In this document: positions 17,559 through 26,775 of the stretch, piece by piece
Layout of the letters: every line of letters starts with the position of its first letter
Numbering within the stretch: the first letter of the stretch is position 1
Notes under the pieces: model-generated
Seen by the model: the letters and a program-made list of their open reading frames with translations, nothing else
What the model was told of the DNA's origin: nothing
The model's database searches: none
Made by a program: the position numbers and the translations under genes
Assembly (NCBI RefSeq): GCF_022397915.1
Contig: NZ_JAKEUO010000003.1
Location: 211,963 to 275,962 of the forward strand
From: Vibrio sp. Isolate34
Lineage (GTDB): Bacteria > Pseudomonadota > Gammaproteobacteria > Enterobacterales > Vibrionaceae
Reading direction: 5' to 3'
DNA: 64,000 nucleotides

Positions 17559-18359
17559 ATGAGACTTATTCCATTAAGCAACAAAGCTAAAGTAGGTAAA
17601 TGGGCTGCTCGTCACATCGCAGATTCTATCAACAAGTTCGCTCCAACTGCTGAGCGTCCATTTGTACTAGGTCTTCCTACTGGTAGCACACCTCTAACTA
17701 CTTACGCTGAGCTAATTGAACTTTACAAAGCTGGCGAAGTTAGCTTCAAGCACGTTGTAACATTCAACATGGATGAGTACGTTGGTATCGAACCAAACCA
17801 CCCAGAGTCTTACCGCACATTCATGCACGAGAACTTCTTCAACCACGTTGATATCCAAGCAGAAAACATCAACCTGCTAGACGGTCAAGCTGAAGACATC
17901 GATGCTCACTGTGCAGCATACGAAGAGAAAATCCGTTCTTACGGCAAAATCAACCTATTCATGGGCGGCGTAGGCATCGACGGTCACATCGCATTCAACG
18001 AACCAGGTTCTTCTCTATCTTCACGCACTCGTATCAAAACGTTGACTGAAGACACTCGTATCGCGAACTCTCGTTTCTTCGATGGCGACATCAACCAAGT
18101 TCCTAAATACGCACTAACTATCGGTGTTGCTACTCTTCTAGACGCTGAAGAAGTAATGATCCTTTCTCTAGGCCACAACAAAGCGCAAGCGCTTCAAATG
18201 GCTATCGAAGGTTCTGTAAACCATATGTGGACTGTTACAGCTCTACAGATGCACCGTAAAGCTATCATCGTTGCTGATGAGCCAGCTCAACAAGAGCTTA
18301 AAGTTAAGACTCTACGCTACTTCCAAGAGCTAGAAGCTGAAAACATCCAAGACCTATAA
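17559..18359 (+). CDS. nagB: Glucosamine-6-phosphate deaminase NagB
   Basis: Converts glucosamine 6-phosphate to fructose 6-phosphate and ammonia, the entry of chitin-derived amino sugars into glycolysis. 266 residues, exactly the E. coli length. Seen are [11 protein letters not shown] (phosphate loop), FNMDEYVG (catalytic Asp), [17 protein letters not shown] (active-site His/Glu) and [11 protein letters not shown] (allosteric and lid region). Codon use is strongly biased, as in highly expressed genes. It stands alone with its own terminator rather than in a nagBAC operon, and functionally pairs with the chitinase at the window start. Confidence 0.97.
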   Translation: MRLIPLSNKAKVGKWAARHIADSINKFAPTAERPFVLGLPTGSTPLTTYAELIELYKAGEVSFKHVVTFNMDEYVGIEPNHPESYRTFMHENFFNHVDIQAENINLLDGQAEDIDAHCAAYEEKIRSYGKINLFMGGVGIDGHIAFNEPGSSLSSRTRIKTLTEDTRIANSRFFDGDINQVPKYALTIGVATLLDAEEVMILSLGHNKAQALQMAIEGSVNHMWTVTALQMHRKAIIVADEPAQQELKVKTLRYFQELEAENIQDL

Positions 18360-18378
18360 TCTAAGGTTTTGTTGAATC

Positions 18379-18406
18379 AAAAAAGCCACTGTATGTGGCT
18401 TTTTTT
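18379..18406 (+). terminator. Terminator of nagB
   Basis: AAAAAAGCCAC / GTGGCTTTTTTT with a 5-base loop. Confidence 0.9.
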
Positions 18407-18643
18407 GTGCCTGAAATTCACGGTCCGTAAACCGAGCAACCAAAAGACTATGATTAAGGAATAGAGTTTATAGGTGGAGGGAGTGATAACTAAGAAGGTC
18501 GGATAAAAAACTAAGATAAATACTGAAGCGAATACAAAAAAGCGACTCCTCTAGCAAGAGAAATCGCAATAACTGTAAATTCTAGTATGGGTAAAACAGG
18601 TTGTAGCGAGCCGAATTGTAAAGAAAACGCTGAATAACGAAAA

Positions 18644-19180
18644 CTAAGAACTCAAAGCGTTATCGCGGCATAAGGTGTTGATGATGTCCGTGATAGCCAA
18701 AACGATCGTCGACTTCACTTTCTGATGGTGTCTGCCCAAGAACATTTGAAGCATAGGACCAGACATGGTTTCCACCATCTCTGCATCATATTCGATAGGC
18801 ATAATACGCTGAATAGCGTGTACCTTGTTAAGCTCAAAAATAACGTCAACTTCCGTGAAGCTGGTGTCTTCACCTTGTATTTTCGCCCACTCTTTCAAGG
18901 TTACGAAAACCTCTAAATCGTCATAAAGCTCTTTGCTGATCACACCAAGCCCTAATAGAAGCTTACCGCGAACCATGATCTCGCCTAAAGGCCCACCACT
19001 GTTGAGTAGTGGCTCGACAACGAATTTAATCGCCGTGTCGTCTTTCTTAAAAATGTTTTTTAAAACCGCATCCACCGTGTCATCCAATGCATCATAAGCT
19101 GCCATTAGGCAGGCGCCAGCGCTCTCAGCTTCTGATAGGGCTTCGAGTAATTCAGTTTCGTGGCTAGGATGTATTGGCAT
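18644..19180 (-). CDS. mtlR: Mannitol operon repressor MtlR
   Basis: Repressor of the mannitol operon, MltR/DUF family without a classical HTH. Recognised by LKNIFKKDDTAIKFVVEPLLNSGGPLGE and VRGKLLLGLGVISKELYDDL. Last gene of mtlA-mtlD-mtlR. Two starts are possible: an ATG at 19234 overlapping the mtlD stop (196 residues), or the ATG at 19180 (178 residues). I prefer the latter because Vibrio MtlR proteins are about 175 residues as I recall, and because an 10-bp-arm inverted repeat (19198-19221) fills the intervening bases; neither start has a strong ribosome binding site. Confidence 0.88.
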   Translation of the reverse strand: MPIHPSHETELLEALSEAESAGACLMAAYDALDDTVDAVLKNIFKKDDTAIKFVVEPLLNSGGPLGEIMVRGKLLLGLGVISKELYDDLEVFVTLKEWAKIQGEDTSFTEVDVIFELNKVHAIQRIMPIEYDAEMVETMSGPMLQMFLGRHHQKVKSTIVLAITDIINTLCRDNALSS

Positions 19181-19197
19181 AACGGCTCGGTAATAAG

Positions 19198-19221
19198 AAA
19201 GTGCCACAGGTGTGGCACTTT
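19198..19221. repeat. Inverted repeat between mtlD and mtlR
   Basis: Perfect arms AAAGTGCCAC and GTGGCACTTT with a 4-base centre. It lies between the mtlD stop and the preferred mtlR start. It could be a transcript-processing or attenuation hairpin that lowers mtlR relative to mtlD; no T run follows on the minus strand, so it is not a standard terminator. Confidence 0.75.
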
Positions 19222-19230
19222 GATGATTTA

Positions 19231-20379
19231 TCATTTCAATGCTAGATAAGCTTGTTCCGCTAGTTTAACAACTTCTGAGTCACTATTCAGCTCAGAATAA
19301 TGCGCTAATGTCTCAGCAAAACCTTTTTCTGCGAACATTGCCTGAAGTTCAACCGCTTGAGGGTCATCTTCATTCTTGTAATGGAACGCAGCTGCGATCG
19401 CTTTTACTAGGTGCGCATTAGGAAGGCCGTATTCTAGCGTACCGTTCAGTGGCTTGACTAGACGATCTTGTGGGCTCAGCTTACGAATAGGCTGACGACC
19501 AACACGATCCACTTCATCACGTAGGAACGGGTTCGCAAAACGACCAAGAATTTTCTGGATGTATGCCGCGTGCGCTTCAGGATCGAAGCCGTAACGCTTG
19601 ATCAGAACTGCACCGCTCTCTTCCATCGTTGCTGTTACTTCAGCGCGGATTTTGTCGTCTTCGATAGAGTCTTTGATTGTCTCGTGACCTGCAAGCACAC
19701 CAAGATATGCCGTTACCAAGTGACCTGTGTTTAGCGTGAACAGTTTACGTTCAACGAAAGCCATTAGGTTGTCAGTGCATTCCATACCTGGGATGTTTGG
19801 AATCTCACCTTTGAATTGTGTTTGGTCTACGATCCACTCGCTGAACGTTTCAACCGTTACCGCTAGAGGGTCTGTTTCACCCGCTTCTGCCGGTGGAACA
19901 ATACGGTCAACCGCAGAATCAACAAAGCCAATGTGCTCTTCAGTGAAGGCTTTCATTTCATCAGAAAGGTGCTCTAGAACTGCTGCTTTTAATTGGCTAG
20001 TACCGCGAACCATGTTCTCTGCCGCGATGATGTTCATTGGTGCAGTGTTGTTTGCTGCTGCACGCTTTTCAATGCCTTGAGCGATAGACTTAGAGATGAT
20101 TTTAAGAACAGTAGGACCTACTGCTGTCGTCACAATGTCAGACTCAGCAATGCAATCCACCACTGCGCTTGTTGCCGAGTTTACTGCTGTTACGTTCTTA
20201 ACAACTTCAACAACGCACTCTTCACCAACAATCTTAACTGGGTATTCTTGGCGTTCAATTAACGCATTTACAACCGTTTCATTTACGTCAGCAAACGTAA
20301 CCTTCATACCAGCGTCAGAAAGAAGCTTACCAATGAAACCACGACCGATATTACCTGCACCAAAATGTAACGCTTTCAT
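19231..20379 (-). CDS. mtlD: Mannitol-1-phosphate 5-dehydrogenase MtlD
   Basis: Oxidises mannitol 1-phosphate, the product of the PTS uptake, to fructose 6-phosphate with NAD+. 382 residues, as in E. coli. The N-terminal Rossmann motif is [20 protein letters not shown]; the dehydrogenase domain shows [12 protein letters not shown], the [11 protein letters not shown] segment with the catalytic region, and [18 protein letters not shown]. Second gene of the mannitol operon. Confidence 0.96.
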   Translation of the reverse strand: MKALHFGAGNIGRGFIGKLLSDAGMKVTFADVNETVVNALIERQEYPVKIVGEECVVEVVKNVTAVNSATSAVVDCIAESDIVTTAVGPTVLKIISKSIAQGIEKRAAANNTAPMNIIAAENMVRGTSQLKAAVLEHLSDEMKAFTEEHIGFVDSAVDRIVPPAEAGETDPLAVTVETFSEWIVDQTQFKGEIPNIPGMECTDNLMAFVERKLFTLNTGHLVTAYLGVLAGHETIKDSIEDDKIRAEVTATMEESGAVLIKRYGFDPEAHAAYIQKILGRFANPFLRDEVDRVGRQPIRKLSPQDRLVKPLNGTLEYGLPNAHLVKAIAAAFHYKNEDDPQAVELQAMFAEKGFAETLAHYSELNSDSEVVKLAEQAYLALK

Positions 20380-20508
20380 AATTTTGACCTTATAAATATT
20401 TGAATCTAGATAGCTAACTGCTCAACAACATGTCTTGACGATGTGCCCTAGGCATTAAGCAGTAAGCTATTCAGACTGAATCTTCTTAGAGAGATTAAGA
20501 CCGAAAAT

Positions 20509-20534
20509 GAGGCCAGTAGGGGGATACCGGCCTC
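20509..20534 (-). repeat. Hairpin in the mtlA-mtlD spacer
   Basis: GAGGCC / GGCCTC arms with a 14-base loop followed on the minus strand by ATTTT. It sits in the 183-base spacer between mtlA and mtlD and could be a leaky terminator or a 3'-end processing structure that sets the mtlA:mtlD ratio. Confidence 0.55.
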
Positions 20535-20562
20535 CTTCACTCAGGAGCTTGACTAGAGCTTT

Positions 20563-22455
20563 TTAGTTTCCGTTGAGAATACGTAGAACATCAGCAGGGT
20601 TTGTTGTGTTCTGTAGGCATTCCACAGCTTCTTCATCATCAAGTGAATTGGTAATAGCCATCAGCACCATGTTGTGCTCATCGCCTTGTGCGGCAATACC
20701 GATAACCATCTTAGCGATATCATCTTCATCTTCGCCCCACTGAATACCTTCAGGGTACTGACAGAAAACGATGCCGGTTTTTTGTACGTATTGTTTCGCT
20801 TCGATTGTGCCGTGTGGTACTGCGATAGACTCACCTAGGTAGGTAGACACAAGCTCTTCACGAGCAAACATGCCATCTACGTACTCTGGAGATACGTTAC
20901 CAAGCTTCACTAATTGTTCGCCAGCAAACTTGATTGCGTCTTCTTTCTGAGTCGCTTTAAGGCCAAGGAAGATGCTGTCGTCAGTTAGTGCAAGCTTGTT
21001 GCCTTCTTGAGCTGGTGCCGCTGCAGGGGCCGGAGCTTCTACTTTTGCTTCACCACTTTGAGCGTCTGTAAGTTCAGCGACTAGCTGGTCGTATACGCCA
21101 CCGTCTAGGAAGTTGTTCAGAGACATGTGCATTGCACCCGGTACGGTTTTGCGTGCACGGTCTGTTAAGTCTTTATGCGTAATAACGATTTGCGAATCAG
21201 CTGGTAGGTTGTTGATTGCGTAGTTGGTTACCTCGATGTCTAGGCCTGCTGCTGCTACCTTTTTGCGAAGTAGACCAGCACCCATTGCACTCGAACCCAT
21301 ACCTGCATCACACGCTACGTAGACCGCTTTTACATCCGCTAGGTTTACGTTTGCTTCTGCTGCTGCACCTTTAGAAGACGCTTTCATGTCTTTCATTTGA
21401 GCAGAGGCTTTTTCTAGTGAATCTTCGTCGTCACCTTGAGCTGAAGTCTTAAGTAGAATTGAAGCTACGATGAAAGACACAGCCGTTGCAGCGATAACAG
21501 AAAGAACCACACCGATGTAAGAGCCTTTAGGTGTCATCAACAATACTGCGAAGATAGAACCTGGAGATGCTGGAGAGATAAGGCCAGAATCGAACACTAC
21601 GTTAGTGAATACACCCGCCATACCACCTGCGATTACAGCAAGGATTAGACGTGGGTTCATTAGAACGTAAGGGAAGTAAATTTCGTGGATACCACCTAGG
21701 AAGTGGATGATAGATGCACCAGCAGCAGATTGCTTCGCGCTACCTTTACCAAACACCATGTAAGCAAGTAGAAGACCAAAACCAGGACCTGGGTTTGCTT
21801 CGATTAGGAAGAAGATAGAACGACCAATTTCTTCAGATTGCTGAATACCTAGTGGAGAGAAGATACCGTGGTTGATTGCGTTATTTAGGAATAGGATTTT
21901 CGCAGGTTCAACAAAGATAGATGCTAGAGGTAGTGCACCCGCTTCTACCATTGCGTTTACGCCAGCCGCAAGTCCGCCAGACAGAATCTTAACCGCAGGA
22001 CCAATCACGATGAACGCGATGATCGCACAGATCATGCCGATGATACCCGCAGAGAAGTTGTTCACTAGCATTTCGAAACCACTTTTCACTTTACCGTGAA
22101 CAGCTTCATCGAATTTCTTAATTGCGATACCACCTAGTGGACCAACAATCATTGCACCCATGAACATTGGGATATCAGTACCAACGATAACACCCATTGT
22201 TGTGATAGCGCCGACTACCGCACCGCGGTCACCACCAACCATTTTACCACCGGTGTAACCGATCAATAGTGGTAGAAGGTATGTAATCATAGGACCAACC
22301 ATTGATGCTAACGTTTCGTTAGGCCACCAACCTGTTGGGATGAATAGTGCAGTAATGAAACCCCACGCAATAAATGCGCCGATGTTTGGCATTACCATAT
22401 TGGATAAGAAACGACCAAAGTTTTGAACCTTAATCTTTGCTTCTGGTGATAACAT
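20563..22455 (-). CDS. mtlA: PTS mannitol transporter EIICBA (MtlA)
   Basis: Takes up and phosphorylates mannitol. 630 residues in the order EIIC membrane domain (about 1-340), EIIB with the phospho-Cys in VACDAGMGSSAMGAGLL (about 375-470), an Ala/Pro-rich linker (EAPAPAAAPAQEG), and EIIA with the phospho-His in SIAVPHGT (about 490-630). The longest frame starts 153 bases upstream, but MLSPEAKIKVQNFGRFLS at 22455 matches family starts and the extra frame runs through the promoter. Head of mtlA-mtlD-mtlR. Two CRP-like sites lie upstream, consistent with catabolite control. Confidence 0.97.
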   Translation of the reverse strand: MLSPEAKIKVQNFGRFLSNMVMPNIGAFIAWGFITALFIPTGWWPNETLASMVGPMITYLLPLLIGYTGGKMVGGDRGAVVGAITTMGVIVGTDIPMFMGAMIVGPLGGIAIKKFDEAVHGKVKSGFEMLVNNFSAGIIGMICAIIAFIVIGPAVKILSGGLAAGVNAMVEAGALPLASIFVEPAKILFLNNAINHGIFSPLGIQQSEEIGRSIFFLIEANPGPGFGLLLAYMVFGKGSAKQSAAGASIIHFLGGIHEIYFPYVLMNPRLILAVIAGGMAGVFTNVVFDSGLISPASPGSIFAVLLMTPKGSYIGVVLSVIAATAVSFIVASILLKTSAQGDDEDSLEKASAQMKDMKASSKGAAAEANVNLADVKAVYVACDAGMGSSAMGAGLLRKKVAAAGLDIEVTNYAINNLPADSQIVITHKDLTDRARKTVPGAMHMSLNNFLDGGVYDQLVAELTDAQSGEAKVEAPAPAAAPAQEGNKLALTDDSIFLGLKATQKEDAIKFAGEQLVKLGNVSPEYVDGMFAREELVSTYLGESIAVPHGTIEAKQYVQKTGIVFCQYPEGIQWGEDEDDIAKMVIGIAAQGDEHNMVLMAITNSLDDEEAVECLQNTTNPADVLRILNGN

Positions 22456-22600
22456 AGGTAGAACCCCGTAATGTATTGGTTGGTCAAATGACCGAAAGTG
22501 TGTACTCAAAAGTCGATTAAAATGTATCACAACATTTCCAAAATGCACCCCAGCCCAACTTTCGTGATAGCCATCACATACAAAAAACACTTTCGGGTTA
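22456..22600 (+). ncRNA. mtlS: Candidate antisense RNA MtlS opposite the mtlA leader
   Basis: In Vibrio cholerae the sRNA MtlS (about 120 nt) is transcribed antisense to the mtlA 5' leader and represses MtlA. The same position here has no gene and contains a 10-bp inverted repeat, CCGAAAGTGT (22491-22500) and ACACTTTCGG (22588-22597), that could fold a transcript. I did not find a convincing plus-strand promoter or terminator, so the call rests on position and known Vibrio biology; the boundaries are rough. Confidence 0.35.
22563..22579 (-). promoter_or_regulatory. Candidate CRP site upstream of mtlA
   Basis: CGTGATAGCCATCACAT resembles TGTGA-N6-TCACA with one mismatch. It is about 115 bases before the mtlA start and about 50 bases before a GATACAT-like -10 element on the minus strand, a workable class I position. 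Confidence 0.6.
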
Positions 22601-22721
22601 ACAAGCACACCTTAGATCACAAAAACACCATGAATTTAAATTACAAAGCCAAATTAATGAGAATGAATATCATTAATGCACGATCAAGATCACATTTTAT
22701 TTTGTAATACTTAAAAATAAA

Positions 22722-22739
22722 TAGTGATCAAAATCACAC
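22722..22739. promoter_or_regulatory. Second candidate CRP site
   Basis: AGTGATCAAAATCACACT has the symmetric GTGA-N6-TCAC core. It lies about 270 bases from mtlA and 280 from the divergent gene at 23021. A weaker similar element (CGATCAAGATCACA) is at 22681. The rest of 22740-23020 is AT-rich without other visible signals. Confidence 0.5.
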
Positions 22740-23020
22740 TTAATAAAATATAGCATCTAAGATCTATATAAACCGTATAAAAGAACATCGTGTCACGTAT
22801 ATAAAATATGCACCTAGATGAGCAAAATCGCTATAATTGTAATTTAATTACAGACTGAGCTACATTTTGCTAAAAATACAAAACGAGACCTAACGCTCTA
22901 CTAAAAACATAGACCACTGAACTGCAGTTAGCATTGATAGATGTGTTATTGTATTTACCTATTCATATTCACCACCGCCTCAACCTGAATCCGCAGATCG
23001 CTCTGCTTTGAGAAAAGACT

Positions 23021-23887
23021 ATGTCAGACAAAATTTCCACATCAGCACTCGCGAAACAAAAAGGTGTAGAAGCCAAAGCGCTATTTAGTGATCTAAAAAC
23101 CGCTGGCTATATTGTGCGTTCACAAGAGCGTTGGGTACTGACAGAGCGAGGGGAAAGTTTTGGTGGGGAGTATGTGGAGCACAAAAAGTTTGGTGTCTTT
23201 ATCGTATGGCCAGAAAAACTGCTTATCGACTTAGAGTCATTCTCTGGCAAAACATTAACCGCGACGCAACTTGGTCACGCCTTTGAGCTCAGCGCCAAGA
23301 AGATCAACTTATTGCTCAATGAACTTGGGTGGATAAAGAAAGAAGAAGATGGCTGGCACGTCACCTCCACAGGCTTAAAAGCCGGAGGTGAACAAAGAGA
23401 AGACAAAGCGACTGAGAATTTATTCGTGGTATGGCACGACTCGTTGGTCCGCAATAAACGATTAAAGCAATCTGTTGTCGAGTTCTTAGGGCACGATGCA
23501 GAAAGCCACTCGACCGATGTGTCGTTTTCTAGCTTCCGTCAGAAATTTGAGGCTAAACACCGAACCTTAGATGGGCACTATGTTCGTTCAAAGGGAGAGC
23601 TGATCATCGATAACTGGCTTTATATGGCAGGAGTGGTGCATGCGTATGAGCGTCCACTACCAATATCAAAAGAAGTGATCAGTGATTTTTATCTGCCAAA
23701 CGGCAAGGTATACATCCAGTTCTGGGGAACCGACTCAGCCCCAATAGCAGAAGACAAACGCGTTGAAACGAGAGAAACATACGCAGAACACGGCTTCAGC
23801 TTAATTGAGCTCACCCCAGAAGATATCCCAAACCTAGACAGCGTACTTCCACCATTATTGCGTCAATATGGCATCAAGGCGTACTAA
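23021..23887 (+). CDS. Winged-helix protein with restriction-endonuclease-like C-terminal domain
   Basis: 288 residues. The first about 125 contain two similar winged-helix-like units (LAKQKGVEAKALFSDLKTAG..., then LGHAFELSAKKINLLLNELGW), each with a beta-hairpin W-V-LTERG or WHVTSTG. The C-terminal part (about 185-288) resembles PD-(D/E)XK-type domains that are added to helicases and DNA-binding proteins: VRSKGELIIDNWLYMAG, AYERPL, SDFYLPNGKVYIQFWG and the AEHGFSLIELT ending. Where related domains have an acidic residue (IEYWG) this protein has Gln (IQFWG), so nuclease activity is uncertain. Single gene; no partner evident. Function unknown. Confidence 0.6.
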   Translation: MSDKISTSALAKQKGVEAKALFSDLKTAGYIVRSQERWVLTERGESFGGEYVEHKKFGVFIVWPEKLLIDLESFSGKTLTATQLGHAFELSAKKINLLLNELGWIKKEEDGWHVTSTGLKAGGEQREDKATENLFVVWHDSLVRNKRLKQSVVEFLGHDAESHSTDVSFSSFRQKFEAKHRTLDGHYVRSKGELIIDNWLYMAGVVHAYERPLPISKEVISDFYLPNGKVYIQFWGTDSAPIAEDKRVETRETYAEHGFSLIELTPEDIPNLDSVLPPLLRQYGIKAY

Positions 23888-24179
23888 GCGACTGATCTTA
23901 GCGCGCCATCACACATCAAGATCACACTTAAGCTCTAATTGTGGACATTATTTACCATAGTGATTTGATATGTTCGCTATTTTTCCCCAGCCCATCTTCT
24001 ATTATCTTACACCCATCGACTTGAGCTACCGCAGATACTCGATTTAATTGGGGCATGTTCGATAACTATTTAGACGTTCAATCTATTGAGATTCGTTTAA
24101 GTGCGTTATCTGTTTATTGTTGACGTTACCGAACATAAAACCCTACAACATTTATTATTGATAGATATTAGGATTCAAC

Positions 24180-24836
24180 ATGACTCATCCAATCATTACT
24201 GATCTAAACACTCGTTACACAGCTAAAAAATACGATGCAGAAAAACGCATCTCTGCGGAAGACATGGAAGTAATCAAAGAAGCACTTCGTTTGTCTGCTT
24301 CTTCAATTAACTCTCAGCCTTGGAAATTCATCATCATTGAGAGCGACGCAGCTAAACAGCGCTTCCACAACACTTTCGAGAACATGTTCCAGTTTAACCA
24401 ACCACATGCGAAAGAAGCGTCACACACGATCCTATTTGCTCATGATCCTAAGTACACTAAAGAGAAATTCGCTAAGCGTGCTGATACAGAAGTAAGCTCT
24501 GGTCACCTACCAGCTGAAATGTACGAGCAATTCCTAGGTGCTTACGCATTCGCAGAAATGAACACAGACGAAACAGGTTTCAACGGTAACTGGACTAAGT
24601 CTCAAGTTTACATCGCACTAGGTAACACACTGCACACACTAGCTCGCCTAGGCATAGCTTCAACTCCTATGGAAGGTGTAGACGCTGCTATGATCGGCGA
24701 AGAGTTTGCTGAAGAACTAGAAGGTCACGTTGTTGATGTAGCACTCGCTATCGGCTACCACAAAGACGGCGAAGACTACAACCACGGTAAACCAAAAGCG
24801 CGTCTAGCTCTTGATGAAGTGGTTACTACGTTATAA
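24180..24836 (+). CDS. nfsB: Oxygen-insensitive NAD(P)H nitroreductase / FMN reductase (NfsB-type)
   Basis: FMN-dependent flavoprotein that reduces nitro compounds, quinones or flavins with NAD(P)H. 218 residues, the length of Vibrio fischeri FRase I and E. coli NfsB. Conserved stretches are LNTRYTAKKYD at the N terminus, LSASSINSQPWKFIII (FMN binding) and LGIASTPMEGVDAA near the C terminus. Codon use is biased as in well-expressed genes. AGGATT precedes the ATG; a terminator follows. The natural substrate in this organism is not known. Confidence 0.92.
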   Translation: MTHPIITDLNTRYTAKKYDAEKRISAEDMEVIKEALRLSASSINSQPWKFIIIESDAAKQRFHNTFENMFQFNQPHAKEASHTILFAHDPKYTKEKFAKRADTEVSSGHLPAEMYEQFLGAYAFAEMNTDETGFNGNWTKSQVYIALGNTLHTLARLGIASTPMEGVDAAMIGEEFAEELEGHVVDVALAIGYHKDGEDYNHGKPKARLALDEVVTTL

Positions 24837-24878
24837 CAGCTACTACGCTGTAATCGCTAAAAAAATCGCACTGCTTTA

Positions 24879-24908
24879 TTTGGCCAGACTCTTGTCTGGC
24901 CTTTTTTA
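24879..24908 (+). terminator. Terminator of the nitroreductase gene
   Basis: TGGCCAGAC / GTCTGGCC with a TCTT loop and a T run. Between it and 25180 no gene or repeat is visible. Confidence 0.9.
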
Positions 24909-25180
24909 TATACGAAACCAACCTAGCCTTCTACGACTAAAAGTTCACCGCAAGACTCACACATTGTCGTTGTTACCAAAGCCCTTATATGCATATCTTT
25001 ATAATGTGATGAGGCCATATATATTCCCTTGTAAGCTTTCAAGGTCGCTTTACTCACGTGAGACGGTGGCCATAGCGCAAACGTAATGACCGTTCAGAAC
25101 CTCATAGATTCGATGAAGGCTGAACGCTGAGGTGAACACGTACAAGCTCTCAAAGGTCAGGTTCCGTGATAAACACGCAC

Positions 25181-25212
25181 AAAAAAGCCAGTTCACAGAC
25201 TGGCTTTTTTAT
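25181..25212 (-). terminator. Terminator of gltS
   Basis: AAAAAAGCCAGT / ACTGGCTTTTTT palindrome, usable on both strands, 21 bases after the gltS stop. Confidence 0.88.
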
Positions 25213-25233
25213 ACGTTAAACGTGGTGTTCACA

Positions 25234-26460
25234 TTATCCGATAAACGAGATGTAGCCTTGTAGGATAATCAAGTTAACAATATCGATAAAGAAGGCACCC
25301 ACGATTGGCACAACCATGAAGGCTTGTGGTGAAGGCCCGAATCGGTTCACCAAAGAACCCATGTTCATTACTGCTGTTGGTGTTGCACCTAGGCCGAAAC
25401 CACAGTGACCACCTGCCATAACCGCAGCGTCATAGTTCGAACCCATCACTTTGAACGTCACAAAGTAAGAGAAGATACCTAACACAACAGCCTGAACTGC
25501 AAGGATGACCAAGAACGGAATCGCAAGGTCAAAGATGTTCCACAGTTTCAAGCTCATTAGCGCCATCGCTAGGAACAGTGACAATGACACAGTACCTAGA
25601 ATATCGACCGTTTCGCTGTCGGTTTTATGCAACTTAGTCACTTCAAAAACGTTGGTGATGAACACGCCAATAAACAACGCGTAAACGAAGTCAGGAATCA
25701 TCAACCAAGAAATTTCAAAGGTCGCTACCCATTGCTCTAGATATCTCGCACCCGTGATACAGATAAGAAGAATGAACAATACTTCAATCACCTTCTTCGC
25801 CGTCACTTTGTCTTCTTCGTACTCGTTATAAGTAACCAGTTCAGGGAAGCGTTCGTGCGTTTGCGTGCCAGTGCCGTATTCAGATTCAAGATTGTTTTTA
25901 TCAATCAGCTTTTGTGCCACAGGGCTGCCGATGATACCACCAATGATCAAACCGAAGGTGGCAGAAGCCATCGCGATTTCTAAGGTGTTAGCAATGCCAA
26001 ACGTGTCTGCGAAGGTTTGAGACCAAGCTGCGCCTGTACCGTGACCGCCAGATAACGTGATAGAACCCGCTATCAAACCCATTAAAGGTTCAAGACCTAG
26101 GGCGGTTGCCAGTGTCACGCCCACACCATTTTGAATAATGATGTAAACCGAAGCGACACCTAAGAACAAGAACACCTTTGCACCACCCTTTATAAGCTGG
26201 GTGTAGTTAGCAGCAAGGCCAACCGTTGCAAAGAACATCAACATGAATGTGTTCTGTAAAGGCAAGGAGAACTCAAGATCAACGCCGTTAAAATGTAGGG
26301 CTGTAATAGCAAAAGCGACGATCAAGCCGCCGACGATGGGCTCTGGAATGTTGTACTTTTTGAGAACCGGTAGCTTTGCATTTACAAAATGCCCTAGAAA
26401 CAAAACACTAATCGCGATTAGGAAGGATTCTAGTGGCCCTATTGAAATTAATTGATTCAT
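25234..26460 (-). CDS. gltS: Sodium/glutamate symporter GltS
   Basis: Inner-membrane Na+-coupled glutamate uptake protein, ESS family, 408 residues. Two inverted halves each carry the hairpin signature: ITLSGGHGTGAAWSQTF in the first and MAGGHCGFGLGATPTAVMN in the second. The longest frame adds 49 residues, but MNQLISIGPLESFLIAISV at 26460 fits the family and has AGAGG upstream. Monocistronic with terminator. A CRP-like site lies 187 bases upstream. Confidence 0.95.
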   Translation of the reverse strand: MNQLISIGPLESFLIAISVLFLGHFVNAKLPVLKKYNIPEPIVGGLIVAFAITALHFNGVDLEFSLPLQNTFMLMFFATVGLAANYTQLIKGGAKVFLFLGVASVYIIIQNGVGVTLATALGLEPLMGLIAGSITLSGGHGTGAAWSQTFADTFGIANTLEIAMASATFGLIIGGIIGSPVAQKLIDKNNLESEYGTGTQTHERFPELVTYNEYEEDKVTAKKVIEVLFILLICITGARYLEQWVATFEISWLMIPDFVYALFIGVFITNVFEVTKLHKTDSETVDILGTVSLSLFLAMALMSLKLWNIFDLAIPFLVILAVQAVVLGIFSYFVTFKVMGSNYDAAVMAGGHCGFGLGATPTAVMNMGSLVNRFGPSPQAFMVVPIVGAFFIDIVNLIILQGYISFIG

Positions 26461-26646
26461 ATAACCTCTATTTTTTACGTTCTCATCTTCCCTAATGAGT
26501 CTAGTTTTATCTGTAATTGTTTGTGCTGCTCTACCTGTATTTATGCAAATCGGTAAGAAATGGTGGATTTGCAAGCCGAACACAATACTGCGTCTGCCTA
26601 GTGTCATGTTAGTGGCACGTTAACTTTTATAGGAGATAGAAGGTTT

Positions 26647-26662
26647 TGTGACAACAATCACC
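26647..26662 (-). promoter_or_regulatory. Candidate CRP site upstream of gltS
   Basis: TGTGACAACAATCACC matches TGTGA-N6-TCACA at all core positions but the last. It lies in the 315-base gap 26461-26775, in which nothing else but the yibL terminator was seen. Confidence 0.5.
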
Positions 26663-26730
26663 TCCAAATAAGTCTAGGCTGATACAAATGTTATTGTCGA
26701 TATTCCGCTTTCTGCATACCTAAGAAAGCA

Positions 26731-26758
26731 AAAAGGAGCTATTGCTAGCTCCTCTTTC
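26731..26758 (-). terminator. Terminator of yibL
   Basis: AGGAGCTA / TAGCTCCT arms; on the minus strand followed by TTTTTG. Confidence 0.75.
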
Positions 26759-26775
26759 ATCACCATTGCTGGTAA

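Noticed and set aside
22498..22707. 69-residue plus-strand ORF opposite the mtlA leader
   Set aside because: AT-rich, no ribosome site, no homology; the region is better explained as the mtlA promoter with a possible antisense RNA.
24811..25086. 91-residue plus-strand ORF after the nitroreductase
   Set aside because: It runs straight through the strong terminator at 24879-24908 and overlaps the nitroreductase end; shadow of chance.
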